Positions 1 through 7,770 of a stretch of DNA of 7,797 nucleotides are shown in pieces (position 1 is the first letter of the stretch; the number at the start of each line of letters is the position of its first letter). A model generated the notes under the pieces. That model was not told the origin of the DNA. It searched no databases and saw nothing but the letters and a program-made list of their open reading frames with translations. The translations under genes and the position numbers were made by a program. The DNA is from Syntrophomonadaceae bacterium (lineage in GTDB: Bacteria; Bacillota; Dethiobacteria; DTU022). The stretch covers positions 1 through 7,797 of the forward strand of contig PWEB01000260.1 of the NCBI GenBank assembly GCA_003553305.1, written 5' to 3'.

Positions 1-2087
1 AATTCAAACAAGTGGAGATAGTTAGTCAGAGCACGTTCATTTCCTGCAAAGATAAGCCGCCTGACGATCCCCGATCCATTAATAATCTGATCAAAAAGCC
101 GGGACCAGGCATGTGTTTCGGCCAACTGCTTCCATTCGAGCAGCAGGCCGGTCAGCGGATGACTTTCACCGGCGTCCCGCCAGTCCGGAAGATCCACTAA
201 AGGTACATCAAAGAAAGGGGTCAGCCAGGCTGACATCCGGGTCCCGGGTTCTGTAGGTGTGTTGATCGCGTTTAGCAATCTATGGACATCATGAGCTTCG
301 TCGGTTTGGAAGAGTCCGTCCTGCTTGTAGAAAGCGTGGGGTATACCGTAATTGCGAAGCGCCCGGCCGATCAATTGTCCTTCCCTGGCCGAGCGGGTCA
401 GAATATAGATATCGCTCAGCTTGATTTTTGAAAACACTTTATTTTTGCTGCCGGCCACCATAAGGCCCTCTTCGCCAATCAACTTTTTTATTTCTTCTCC
501 GATGAAGCAGGCCGTGCCCCATTTAACTGCCGCGGCATTTAATTCTTTCTCTCCACCGTGAAGATGGATAAGCTGAACCGGAACGGCAGGCCTTCCTGCT
601 TCCCATGCGGCGAGTGATTTGTCTCCGCTTTGCACCGGTTCATCGTAACTGTTCAGGCCGTCGAAAAAGTCGGATCCCTGTTCATCTTTGATAGTAAGAA
701 TTTCATTAATTGAATCAATGAGCGGTTCGGTGGAGCGATAATTATAGGTCAGCGCCACCCGTGAAGCATTGCACTGACCGATCAGGTATTTTTTTGCCAC
801 TTCATAGGTATGGACATCCGCACCTCGAAAGCCGTAGATAGCTTGTTTAGGATCACCAATCACAAAGAGACGGTGCTCCCTGGTCTCTTCTACGAAAATA
901 CGCCGGAAGATATCCCACTGCACCGGATCAGTATCCTGGAACTCATCAACCAGGGCGTATTTCCAGCGTTTCCTGAGCGAGTCTAAAAGTACTTTGGCGC
1001 CATCTCCTCTAAGAGCTTCCTGCACGCCGAGGAGCATATCATCGTAATCAATCAGTCCGAGCGCTTGTTTCCTGGCCGCTAAACGTTCCTGGATCCGCGG
1101 CAGAAGCTGATAGACGAAAAAGCTGCCCGCGGGTGCCGCTCTCTGCTCCATCTCGTCAAGTTTTTTAGCAAGTTCCCGCAGGATTTCAGGTGCTCCTGTC
1201 ATTTCGGCCGCTCTGCGCAGATTGTCAATTTGGGGGCCCTTTTCCCCGGCCAGGCTGCGCTTAAAACTTGCCCATTCGATAAAAAGAGAAATTGCTTCCA
1301 GGGGATTGGTTAATTCCTCTATGCCGGAGATAGCATTAAAGAGTCCTTCAAGGTGGTTTTCAAATCCTTCGCGAGTCCTTTGATTGCTAAATAAATTCGG
1401 TCCCGCCGCTTTCAAATCATCCAGAGGGGGCAGTTCGCCTGCCGCCCCTATAAACCCTTCCGGATCCCACAGTGGAGTAACCGGACAGCGGTCAGGGCAG
1501 CCCTCCCGGTGACAGTCGTAAAGGAGCTTTTCCAGCTCCTCTAATCTGTTATCCTGTTCAACCCAGAGCCTTAAAGAAGCACCGACCAGTCCTTCTTCTA
1601 CCAGCGCTGTTCGGATTTCTTCCCTGAAAGACAGTCCGAACATTTCCTTCCCATCGCCATGTTCCTGTTCAAAAAGACGTCCGCTGAGAAAAGCCTGTTC
1701 AGAGAGGATCCGCTGACAAAAACCGTGTATAGTTGAGATAGCAGCACCATCAAAACGGAAGAGCGCATCACGGAGCCGCCCCCTGGTGGTTTGATCGATT
1801 TTCCAGTAAACCTCCGGGTTGCCATCAGGTATTTTTTCTTCTCCTTCATCGCAGGCTTTACGGATCAAAGCTCTGACTCTTTCACGAAGCTCCCGGGTTG
1901 CCGCATCAGTGAAAGTGACGACCAGGATTTCCTCTATTTTAGCCCGGTCGTTAATGATCAGATCAAGGACCAGGTGTTCCAGCGTGAAGGTTTTGCCGGT
2001 CCCTGCTGAAGCCTCGATAATAGTGTGGCCTTGCTCTAATTCAGGCCTGGCCAGAATTCCGGGCCGTTCGTAGTAGGTCGTCTTCAT
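1..2087 (-). CDS. recB: RecB-like exodeoxyribonuclease V beta subunit, helicase part (3' end cut off by window edge)
   Basis: This is the superfamily 1A (UvrD/RecB-type) 3'-5' helicase subunit expected to unwind double-strand ends together with RecC and RecD. Reading from ATG at 2087 to the window edge gives 695 codons without a stop. Visible motifs are Walker A ASAGTGKT (26-33, catalytic Lys32), motif Ia TFTDAATREL (58-67), motif Ib STIHGFCQRIL (118-128), Walker B/motif II VDEFQDTD (380-387), motif III GDPKQAIYGFRGAD (411-424) and motif IV-like TYNYRS (447-452). A stretch around 559-610 (SDIYILTRS, then GIPHAFYKQDGLFQTDEA) and the final RALTNYLHLFE resemble RecB more closely than UvrD, PcrA or AddA. 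RecB proteins usually run to about 1100-1250 residues, so the rest of domain 2 and the C-terminal nuclease domain lie outside the window and nuclease activity cannot be judged. The start follows a strong Shine-Dalgarno and overlaps the recC stop by one base. Residues 192-201 carry an unusual Cys/His cluster. AddA is the main alternative, but the RecC partner argues against it. Confidence 0.93.
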   Translation of the reverse strand, partial: MKTTYYERPGILARPELEQGHTIIEASAGTGKTFTLEHLVLDLIINDRAKIEEILVVTFTDAATRELRERVRALIRKACDEGEEKIPDGNPEVYWKIDQTTRGRLRDALFRFDGAAISTIHGFCQRILSEQAFLSGRLFEQEHGDGKEMFGLSFREEIRTALVEEGLVGASLRLWVEQDNRLEELEKLLYDCHREGCPDRCPVTPLWDPEGFIGAAGELPPLDDLKAAGPNLFSNQRTREGFENHLEGLFNAISGIEELTNPLEAISLFIEWASFKRSLAGEKGPQIDNLRRAAEMTGAPEILRELAKKLDEMEQRAAPAGSFFVYQLLPRIQERLAARKQALGLIDYDDMLLGVQEALRGDGAKVLLDSLRKRWKYALVDEFQDTDPVQWDIFRRIFVEETREHRLFVIGDPKQAIYGFRGADVHTYEVAKKYLIGQCNASRVALTYNYRSTEPLIDSINEILTIKDEQGSDFFDGLNSYDEPVQSGDKSLAAWEAGRPAVPVQLIHLHGGEKELNAAAVKWGTACFIGEEIKKLIGEEGLMVAGSKNKVFSKIKLSDIYILTRSAREGQLIGRALRNYGIPHAFYKQDGLFQTDEAHDVHRLLNAINTPTEPGTRMSAWLTPFFDVPLVDLPDWRDAGESHPLTGLLLEWKQLAETHAWSRLFDQIINGSGIVRRLIFAGNERALTNYLHLFE

Positions 2088-5000
2088 CAGAAACCCTCCA
2101 TGTCGATAAGGTCTTTAAATAGCGGGCCGAAACGCCGGGCTGCCAGACGGGCTGCTTCTTCGGCCGGCGGTGGCGCATAAGAGCGCGGTGAAGGCACCGG
2201 TCCCCAGAGGCTGGAAAACCGGGACCATTCGTTTTCGGTTAACTCCGCAACCCGGAGTCGTAAATTTTCACCATTCACTGAAGAGGGGCCCTGGTCTGTT
2301 TGAGCAGTCTTGCTATTTTTGCTTTTCTTTTGCAAGTTGATTTGCTCGTTATATTCCAGGAAAACAGCTTCGCAGGGCAGAAGGTGAGCATGGGAGCCAT
2401 TTAAAAGGTCTGTAACCACATCTTTCAGCCACGAACGGGCCCGGTCTGCGTCTAACGGGCGAAGTCGTATTTCAATGGTTCCTTTTTGATCAGGATCACC
2501 GGCATGACAGATAACTATGCGCCGCTGGGCAGTTCCTGCTTCATGCATAGCCGAAAGAACTATGTGGTCGACCATGCCCCGCAGTAGAGAGCGGAAACTG
2601 CGACCCAGCACGGCATCACTTCGACTGGTGGATTTTTTATTTGGCTGAAAGGCAATCGTAGTCAGGCGGTCATCAGAAAGCGCTTCTGTCTGGCCGTTGA
2701 TCTGCACCGGTGTTATCCGGTCTGGTTTTTCCGGGCCAGATATCGGGATATCTAATAGCAGTGGATCAAGGACGGTTTCAGTAGAACATTGTTCACTGGA
2801 GCGGCCAAGGCGAACCCGGTGTAACGGGGCCGGGATGTCCCTTGTTTCTAAGGCTTGCTCCTCGATGCTTTGCAAACTTTCCACCCGGGCCTGCCATTCC
2901 CCGAGGATTATATGATGGCGCTTTGCATTGACCTGAGCCAAGACTCCAACCGGAATATGACCTTTCAGCCGCAATCGCGTAATTCTTTCTTCGTATGCTT
3001 CTGCCGGAGTGATTCGGTTTGCTGCAGCATCGAGAAAGACATCGCGAAGAAGCTTGGTTTCAAGGGATCTGCCGACCTCGAAATCCTCTTCTTCGCGTTC
3101 AGCAAGATCTTCTCCCTCCTCCGCAAGCCCGAGCATTGCAGATGCCCAGCCCTGCATCGGGCATTGCAGAAATTTCCTGATCACAGAGATAGAAATAGAA
3201 ATCGGTGCCTCCACGGAAGATTCTTCATTAAGCTCGGCTTCCTGGGGCATGGAGGTGATTGAACTGGCTGCAGGAGGGTCTCCCGGAAGAAAGAGCATTT
3301 TGGAGAGCTTATCCCAGGCTTCCGGGCTTAAAACTTGTTTTATATTCTTAAATTTTTCTCCGGCCGTATTTTCCCCAACTGCACTTTCCTCGACTGCCGG
3401 CGCTCCGGCACTCAAGTCCTCATCGGTCTGCGCCTCGGAACCCGAAAAAAATCTCTCATGCAGGTCACTGCTGATCGCCTGAACCCGGGCTTCCGTTTTT
3501 GCTTCGTCCATAAAGGTCTCATTATCATCGGTTAAATCGTCATAACGCCGCAGGGCAGGCTCCAGGCGAAGGGCTTTGATTCCTTCTGCGCCCAGGTAGC
3601 CGCTTTGAAGTATGTGGAGCAGCTCCTGGACTACTGCGGAAGGCTGCAGTGGGTCGCCGGTCTGTTCATCTCTTCTAACGTAGGACAAATAAAGTCGGTC
3701 GCGGGCACATAACAAGGTTTCGAGGAACATGTAGCGGTCCCGTTCCGAAGGGTCAACATCCCCGGCCCGGCGTTTCGCTGCCCGCAGATCGAGGGCATCT
3801 CTTTGCCCCGAGGCAGGGAATAAACCTTCGCCAAGCCCGAGCACAAAGACTGCCCGGAAAGGAATAGCTCGCATCGGCAGGAAGGAGGAAACGACTACGC
3901 CTTCAGCGAGATACTGTCCCCGTCCGCCGCTTAAAGATTCAATGGCCCCGAGGGCAATTTCCGCTGCGACCCGGCCGCTTACTTCATAACCAAGATCCAT
4001 TACTTCAAGCCTGTTCAGAGCATTTAAAAGCCGCAAGCGATCCCGCGAGTCGGCTCCTTCATTTGAGTAAAGATAAGCGTCGATTTGCGCAGAATAAAAT
4101 CTGGCCCAGTCAGAAAGGGTTAAGCGCTGTTCCCGAACGAAGCGGGCATCGGCAAATAGCGAGCGGGCTAGTAAACCGAAACGCGCTGCTGCACTCATTG
4201 ATGAGCCGTGGATCTCCTCGACCAGCCATCTGCCCCGGTTTGTCTCGAAAATTCTTTGATCGCCGCTTTTTTCTCCAGTCATAAAAGCTCCGAGAGCGAG
4301 CCGCCGGATTCCCTGGTCCCAGTTATAAACGTCTTCATTGATATAGGTGCCTTTATGATCAGAGTGATCGGCTCCAAACATGATGCCTAAATTCTCCGTC
4401 ATGCCGGCCAAAATATCAGGGTTGAGATCATCAAAGCGATCAATCACAGCGGGGTGGCTGATTAAATTGAGAACTTCAGAGCGTGAGAAACGGCCAAAAG
4501 GGAGCTGTAATAGCATGCTCATTGCTTCTATAAAGCGGCTGCCTGTGGAGCCCGGCAAATCAGAAACGCTGCTGGGCAGATCATTGGAAGAAGCAAAAAC
4601 TGCCTCAATCTGAGGCAGGTACAGATCACGCTCGGCACTGTTTACGATAACTGCAATATCACTGAAGCGCAGGGGGCTCTGACCGGGTTGAGGCCTGTCG
4701 TCACGCATTAACCGCCAGATCTGATCGGCGACCCATTCAACTTCTCTGCGTATTGAAGGTGCGGCTACCAGTTTCAGGGTTTGATCTGGGGAATGTGGGG
4801 TGGTGGTCTGCTGTGGATCAGGATCTTCATCCTTGCTGCCCGGCCTGTCTTTCTCCTGCTCCAGGTTTCGTTCCGGTTTGCGCATGAGGATATCGCTTTG
4901 CAGATGATGAAGCAGGCCGCTTTTTTCATCTAATGGATCAGTAAAAGCACTGATAAAGTCGCAATCCGTCAGTTCATCAAGCAGGCGGATATGTTCCCGG

Positions 5001-6025
5001 CCGGGGCGGCCCCAGTAACGAAGCGCGGGCGTGTCTGCTTCGTTGAGCCCGAAAGGATCTTCATTTTCTTCGGATTCGCCCGAGCTGACCCATAAGCTTT
5101 TTGCGTTTTGCTCCTTTTCCAGCCGCCGAAAAAAATCCCGGTCAGTTTCAACATCTTCCCAGAACTCGGCGCAGGGGTTAAGGGCGTAAATTCTTAGAGT
5201 TCCGATTTCTCCAAGACGGGCAAAAAGGATTTGAAAAATCCTGGCCACATATGAAACACCGAAGATGTGGACTGGTGGAAATCCTCTGCTCCGAATCTTT
5301 TCAAAAAGGTTGTCGTCAAAGGCCAAATCATCAAGCGTCGCCCAGCGGCTGTTTTCCCCGGGCGGGTGATTTGCCAGGACCCCGTTTTCACCGAATACAG
5401 CGCTCCAGATAGCGCGCTGCCAGGCAACTGTCGAAGCAAAGGATGGATCTGCCGAGGCGGGATTTGCAAAAGGACCACTGGCGAATCCGGATCTTTTAGC
5501 TTTACCAGGCCAGTTATTACTGCGATCGCCTTCCCGCCAGGCGGAAATCATTTCCGGCCGGGAAAATATATATTCCTGAAAAAGGTGAGCAATTCTTGTA
5601 GCAAGCTGAACCCTGCGCAGATCTGCTCCATCCGCGGTAAGATCTGCATCAGGCGATGATATCCCTGCGCTGGATAAGTAACTGCGCACAGGCTGCAGGG
5701 CTGGATCATTGAGCATGTCTTCATCCAGCAGAATCGTTAAAACTGCGGCCTCAATAGTGTCGAGGTCAACCAATTTGATTTCATTCGGACAGGCTTCAGC
5801 AGCAATTTCGCCGATAAAACGCTCCAGCCTGCGGAAGCGCAGGTTAGCGGCTATGCCCATGGATTGTGCAAGGCCGAGGCTAACCCAGGTTTCCATATTC
5901 CGGTTGGGAACTACCAATTCGACAGGATCTAGTGGATGTGTCCCGCTCACTTTTCGAGTCTGGAGGTTGCCGGCTAAATCCTCTAATAAGCATTCGGTCT
6001 TGTTTGAGTAAACCAGTTCTATCAT
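2087..6025 (-). CDS. recC: RecC-like exodeoxyribonuclease V gamma subunit
   Basis: RecC is the non-catalytic subunit of RecBCD. In the characterised enzyme it splits the duplex, channels the strands and scans for Chi. The protein is 1312 residues, longer than E. coli RecC (1122). Family blocks are seen in order: an N-terminal SNKTECLLEDL (7-17) and VVPNRNMETWVSLGLAQ (38-54) with no working Walker A; NPCAEFW (283-289); LKLVAAPSIRREVEWVADQ (417-435); MRAIPFRAVFVLGLGEGLFP (718-737); RDRYMFLETLLCARDRLYLS (762-781); and a C-terminal nuclease-like fold from about 942. In that fold GMVDH (1150-1154) resembles the first nuclease aspartate motif, but the D-x-K position reads ICH (1172-1174), so it should be inactive. 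The extra length lies partly in hydrophilic linkers near 375-415 and 855-940. The ATG at 6025 sits 11 bases after AGGGG (6041-6037), a weakly placed ribosome binding site, but the N-terminus matches the family. Its stop overlaps the recB start. AddB is less likely because no C-terminal Fe-S cysteine cluster is present. Confidence 0.93.
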   Translation of the reverse strand: MIELVYSNKTECLLEDLAGNLQTRKVSGTHPLDPVELVVPNRNMETWVSLGLAQSMGIAANLRFRRLERFIGEIAAEACPNEIKLVDLDTIEAAVLTILLDEDMLNDPALQPVRSYLSSAGISSPDADLTADGADLRRVQLATRIAHLFQEYIFSRPEMISAWREGDRSNNWPGKAKRSGFASGPFANPASADPSFASTVAWQRAIWSAVFGENGVLANHPPGENSRWATLDDLAFDDNLFEKIRSRGFPPVHIFGVSYVARIFQILFARLGEIGTLRIYALNPCAEFWEDVETDRDFFRRLEKEQNAKSLWVSSGESEENEDPFGLNEADTPALRYWGRPGREHIRLLDELTDCDFISAFTDPLDEKSGLLHHLQSDILMRKPERNLEQEKDRPGSKDEDPDPQQTTTPHSPDQTLKLVAAPSIRREVEWVADQIWRLMRDDRPQPGQSPLRFSDIAVIVNSAERDLYLPQIEAVFASSNDLPSSVSDLPGSTGSRFIEAMSMLLQLPFGRFSRSEVLNLISHPAVIDRFDDLNPDILAGMTENLGIMFGADHSDHKGTYINEDVYNWDQGIRRLALGAFMTGEKSGDQRIFETNRGRWLVEEIHGSSMSAAARFGLLARSLFADARFVREQRLTLSDWARFYSAQIDAYLYSNEGADSRDRLRLLNALNRLEVMDLGYEVSGRVAAEIALGAIESLSGGRGQYLAEGVVVSSFLPMRAIPFRAVFVLGLGEGLFPASGQRDALDLRAAKRRAGDVDPSERDRYMFLETLLCARDRLYLSYVRRDEQTGDPLQPSAVVQELLHILQSGYLGAEGIKALRLEPALRRYDDLTDDNETFMDEAKTEARVQAISSDLHERFFSGSEAQTDEDLSAGAPAVEESAVGENTAGEKFKNIKQVLSPEAWDKLSKMLFLPGDPPAASSITSMPQEAELNEESSVEAPISISISVIRKFLQCPMQGWASAMLGLAEEGEDLAEREEEDFEVGRSLETKLLRDVFLDAAANRITPAEAYEERITRLRLKGHIPVGVLAQVNAKRHHIILGEWQARVESLQSIEEQALETRDIPAPLHRVRLGRSSEQCSTETVLDPLLLDIPISGPEKPDRITPVQINGQTEALSDDRLTTIAFQPNKKSTSRSDAVLGRSFRSLLRGMVDHIVLSAMHEAGTAQRRIVICHAGDPDQKGTIEIRLRPLDADRARSWLKDVVTDLLNGSHAHLLPCEAVFLEYNEQINLQKKSKNSKTAQTDQGPSSVNGENLRLRVAELTENEWSRFSSLWGPVPSPRSYAPPPAEEAARLAARRFGPLFKDLIDMEGF
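2094..2099 (-). promoter_or_regulatory. Strong Shine-Dalgarno for recB inside the end of recC
   Basis: On the minus strand GGAGGG is followed by six bases (TTTCTG) and then the recB ATG at 2087-2085. The recC stop TGA (2089-2087) and the ATG share the A at 2087, giving TGATG. This fixes the recB start and implies translational coupling, which would keep RecB and RecC in balanced amounts. Confidence 0.85.
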
Positions 6026-6056
6026 CTTTAGCGCTACCCCTGTCTTTCTTGATTAC

Positions 6057-6065
6057 ATTATATCA
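6057..6065 (-). promoter_or_regulatory. Probable extended -10 promoter for recC(B)
   Basis: The minus strand reads TGATATAAT, a perfect consensus extended -10 (TG-n-TATAAT). TATAAT occupies 6062-6057, so transcription would start near 6050 with a leader of about 25 bases before the recC ATG. There is no clear -35 box. The best upstream match, TGGTCA, is 19 bases from TATAAT, which is tolerable for an extended -10 promoter. A second -10-like TACAAT lies 9 bases further upstream. This suggests recC is transcribed separately from yihY, although read-through from yihY is not excluded because no clear terminator is seen between them. Confidence 0.55.
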
Positions 6066-6124
6066 GGTATTGTACCATACTTGACCAGGATATGAGTTGA
6101 AAAGCAGCATTGCCCGGTCTGTAA

Positions 6125-6358
6125 GTTTTAATTTTAAGCAGGGCTTGCCCTAGAAGGCAGCAGCACCTTAAACCTTTAAATATCAAGGATGAGCTCGATC
6201 AACTGGTCCGGGCTTACAACTACGCCCCGGACATCTACAAAAAAATGGCTGTGCTCGCTTCTGATTCACCCGGGAAGCTGGGGGCATGGGATTAGCAGGA
6301 CGCTATTTGCTGGATTAACATTTTTTCCCGGGATGCGGGTTATGAAATGGATGCATAG
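6125..6358 (+). pseudogene. Possible decayed protein-coding remnant with an internal TAG, in the yihY-recC gap
   Basis: Most of the 343-base gap between recC and yihY (6026-6368) is taken up by one plus-strand frame that reads like protein. It follows a TAA at 6122-6124. From about 6164 it gives a plausible globular stretch that includes DELDQLVRAYNYAPDIYKKM and ends GAWD at a TAG (6293-6295). The same frame then continues with QDAICWINIFSRDAGYEMDA to a second TAG at 6356-6358. Third codon positions before the first TAG are mostly G or C, as in the neighbouring genes. No ATG precedes the protein-like part; the first in-frame ATG is at 6245, well inside it. No ribosome binding site suits it. 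The likeliest reading is the leftover C-terminal end of a lost gene facing the 3' end of yihY. I do not recognise the family. It could also be chance, since it is short. Confidence 0.35.
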
Positions 6359-6368
6359 TCTTTTGCTG

Positions 6369-7703
6369 CTAGAGGTCTTTGAGAAGCTTGTTCTGATCTG
6401 CCCTGTCTAGCAGGTCATAAAAATCCTGCAAAGTATTTTGCAATGCATCCAAGGTGGGTGATGGTTTTGCAATCAGGATATCTAAGCCATCATGATCCAG
6501 TCTTTCAAGAACCATCTTGATGCTGATAGTATTAATATCGAGCGCCGGTTGATAAGCGCTTGTTTTGGAATGTTCTGTAACGGTTTCGCTGATCAAGTTT
6601 GCAGAGCTCAAATCATTTAATATATTGCGAACCAGACTGTTTGGAATTTGCAGGACACTTGAGACCTGTTCGGGCGTGCTCGGGTTCTCTCCTTTTTGGA
6701 AGTTGGTAATTAAAAGCTGCAGGATATAGAGGGTCAGGATCTTTTTATTAAAGGGGCTGATATTTCTGGTTTCAGATTCAAACTCGTAACTGGCCACATT
6801 ATGGTTGGCATAAGAAAGTTCTGCGCCAAAGAGCACAATGATCCAGCTCGCCTGCATCCAGATCATGAGCAGGGGAAGGGCGGCAAATGAACCGTACATG
6901 GTTCCGAACCTTGCTGCGCCGATTTGAAATGCCACATAACCCCACTGGATCAGTTGAAAGATAGTTCCTGCCACCACACCGGCGATTAAAGCCGAGGTAA
7001 AATTAACATTAGTGTTCGGCATCACTATGTAAAGGATCGTAAAGAGGGTCCAGATCAAGATGTAGGGAATGAGCTGAACAATCAGTAATAACAGAGGGTT
7101 CAGGATAACGCTGCTTACTTCTTCAAGCTGGGTATTCAAGTAAACCGTGGCTACACCGGACATGATAAAAAAGAGCGGAGCAACAAACATCATCGCAAAG
7201 TAATCGCTGAATTTGCGTGACCACGGGCGGCCTTTACTGACCTGCCAGATTTCATTAAAGGATTTTTCGATATTGGTCAGAAGCATGGTGATAGTATAGA
7301 GGAGGATGATTATACCAAGAGCAGCTACTGTGCCCCCGTCAATTCCTGCCAGAAAGGTTTCGGTCAGCTCCATCAACCAGTGGAACACTTCTTCTCGTCC
7401 GATTAGAGCTGCCTCTAACTGTCTTTCTAGATATATTTCCAGTCCGAAGCCCTGCGCAATGGCAAAGGCCAGGGCTGCTATAGGCACAATGCTTAACAGG
7501 GAATAAAAGGTTAGAGCCGGGGCCCGCAGCAGCAACTTGTCTTCACGAACGCCTCGCAAAGCTAAGATTAACACCCGCAGTTGAGTGATTAAAAAGTGCT
7601 TAGCCGGTGACAACTCTTTAATGGGCATTCGCCAAATGTCGACCCTCAAAAAATGGGCGACATCATCTAAAGCCTTTAGTAATTCCAAAAAATATTTTTT
7701 CAT
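6369..7703 (-). CDS. YihY/BrkB-family (UPF0761) inner-membrane protein with C-terminal winged-helix-like extension
   Basis: This is a six-helix integral membrane protein of the YihY/BrkB family, whose molecular function is not settled. E. coli YihY was once wrongly called RNase BN. Hydrophobic segments lie near residues 64-86, 125-147, 168-189, 201-228, 234-258 and 272-297. Family signatures are ALTFYSLLSIVP (63-74), SFNEIWQVSKGRPWSRKF (148-165), the MPN turn (228-230) and YGSFAALPLLMIW (270-282) followed by LFGAELSYA (291-299). Residues 320-380 form a soluble, probably cytoplasmic region resembling a winged helix (LYILQLLI, then TPEQVSSVLQIPNSLVRNIL). The total of 444 residues exceeds the roughly 290 of E. 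coli YihY. ATG at 7703 is the first possible start, because an in-frame TGA lies at 7718-7716. It has no recognisable Shine-Dalgarno. The next Met is residue 26, inside a stretch (DIWRMPIKEL) that looks family-conserved, so 7703 is preferred. Confidence 0.92.
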   Translation of the reverse strand: MKKYFLELLKALDDVAHFLRVDIWRMPIKELSPAKHFLITQLRVLILALRGVREDKLLLRAPALTFYSLLSIVPIAALAFAIAQGFGLEIYLERQLEAALIGREEVFHWLMELTETFLAGIDGGTVAALGIIILLYTITMLLTNIEKSFNEIWQVSKGRPWSRKFSDYFAMMFVAPLFFIMSGVATVYLNTQLEEVSSVILNPLLLLIVQLIPYILIWTLFTILYIVMPNTNVNFTSALIAGVVAGTIFQLIQWGYVAFQIGAARFGTMYGSFAALPLLMIWMQASWIIVLFGAELSYANHNVASYEFESETRNISPFNKKILTLYILQLLITNFQKGENPSTPEQVSSVLQIPNSLVRNILNDLSSANLISETVTEHSKTSAYQPALDINTISIKMVLERLDHDGLDILIAKPSPTLDALQNTLQDFYDLLDRADQNKLLKDL

Positions 7704-7739
7704 AAGCTTAAGAAATCAGATGGAAGTGATAGAATATTT

Positions 7740-7770
7740 AATATCATTTACTAAATGCTATCATGATATT
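7740..7770. repeat. Nested inverted repeats overlapping the yihY promoter
   Basis: Outer arms AATATCA (7740-7746) and TGATATT (7764-7770) are perfectly complementary. Between and overlapping them lie CATTTA-C-TAAATG (7745-7757) and the 10-base palindrome TATCATGATA (7759-7768). The set covers the -10 box and the predicted start of transcription, where a repressor would bind. The sequence is AT-rich, so chance symmetry is a real alternative. Confidence 0.3.

Noticed and set aside
2855..3482. Overlapping plus-strand open frames of 135 and 157 codons opposite recC, and others of 60-130 codons opposite recC, recB and yihY.
   Set aside because: They lie wholly antisense to well-supported genes, their proteins have no recognisable motifs and show biased composition, and none has a convincing start signal.
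2087..6025. Identification of the 1312-residue protein as AddB rather than RecC.
   Set aside because: The N-terminal Walker A is absent, the central blocks match RecC, the D-x-K nuclease residues are lost, there is no C-terminal Fe-S cysteine cluster, and the downstream partner is RecB-like.
6139..6152. Inverted repeat AGGGCTTGCCCT in the gap, considered as a terminator for yihY transcription.
   Set aside because: The stem is only four to five pairs with a very tight loop, and it is followed on the minus strand by mixed A/T rather than a run of T.
6206..6232. Hairpin with perfect 7-base arms GTCCGGG and CCCGGAC around a 13-base loop in the intergenic gap.
   Set aside because: There is no T tract next to it on either strand, so it is not an intrinsic terminator, and it lies within the possible coding remnant. 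A structured RNA cannot be supported from this alone.
6239..6245. Run of seven A on the plus strand (T on minus) downstream of yihY, considered as a terminator tail.
   Set aside because: The minus-strand sequence just before it does not form a convincing GC-rich hairpin.
6189..6410. Plus-strand 73-codon open frame starting with ATG in the yihY-recC gap.
   Set aside because: Its translation looks low-quality and basic/hydrophobic, it overlaps the end of yihY antisense, and the neighbouring frame in the same place reads much more like protein.
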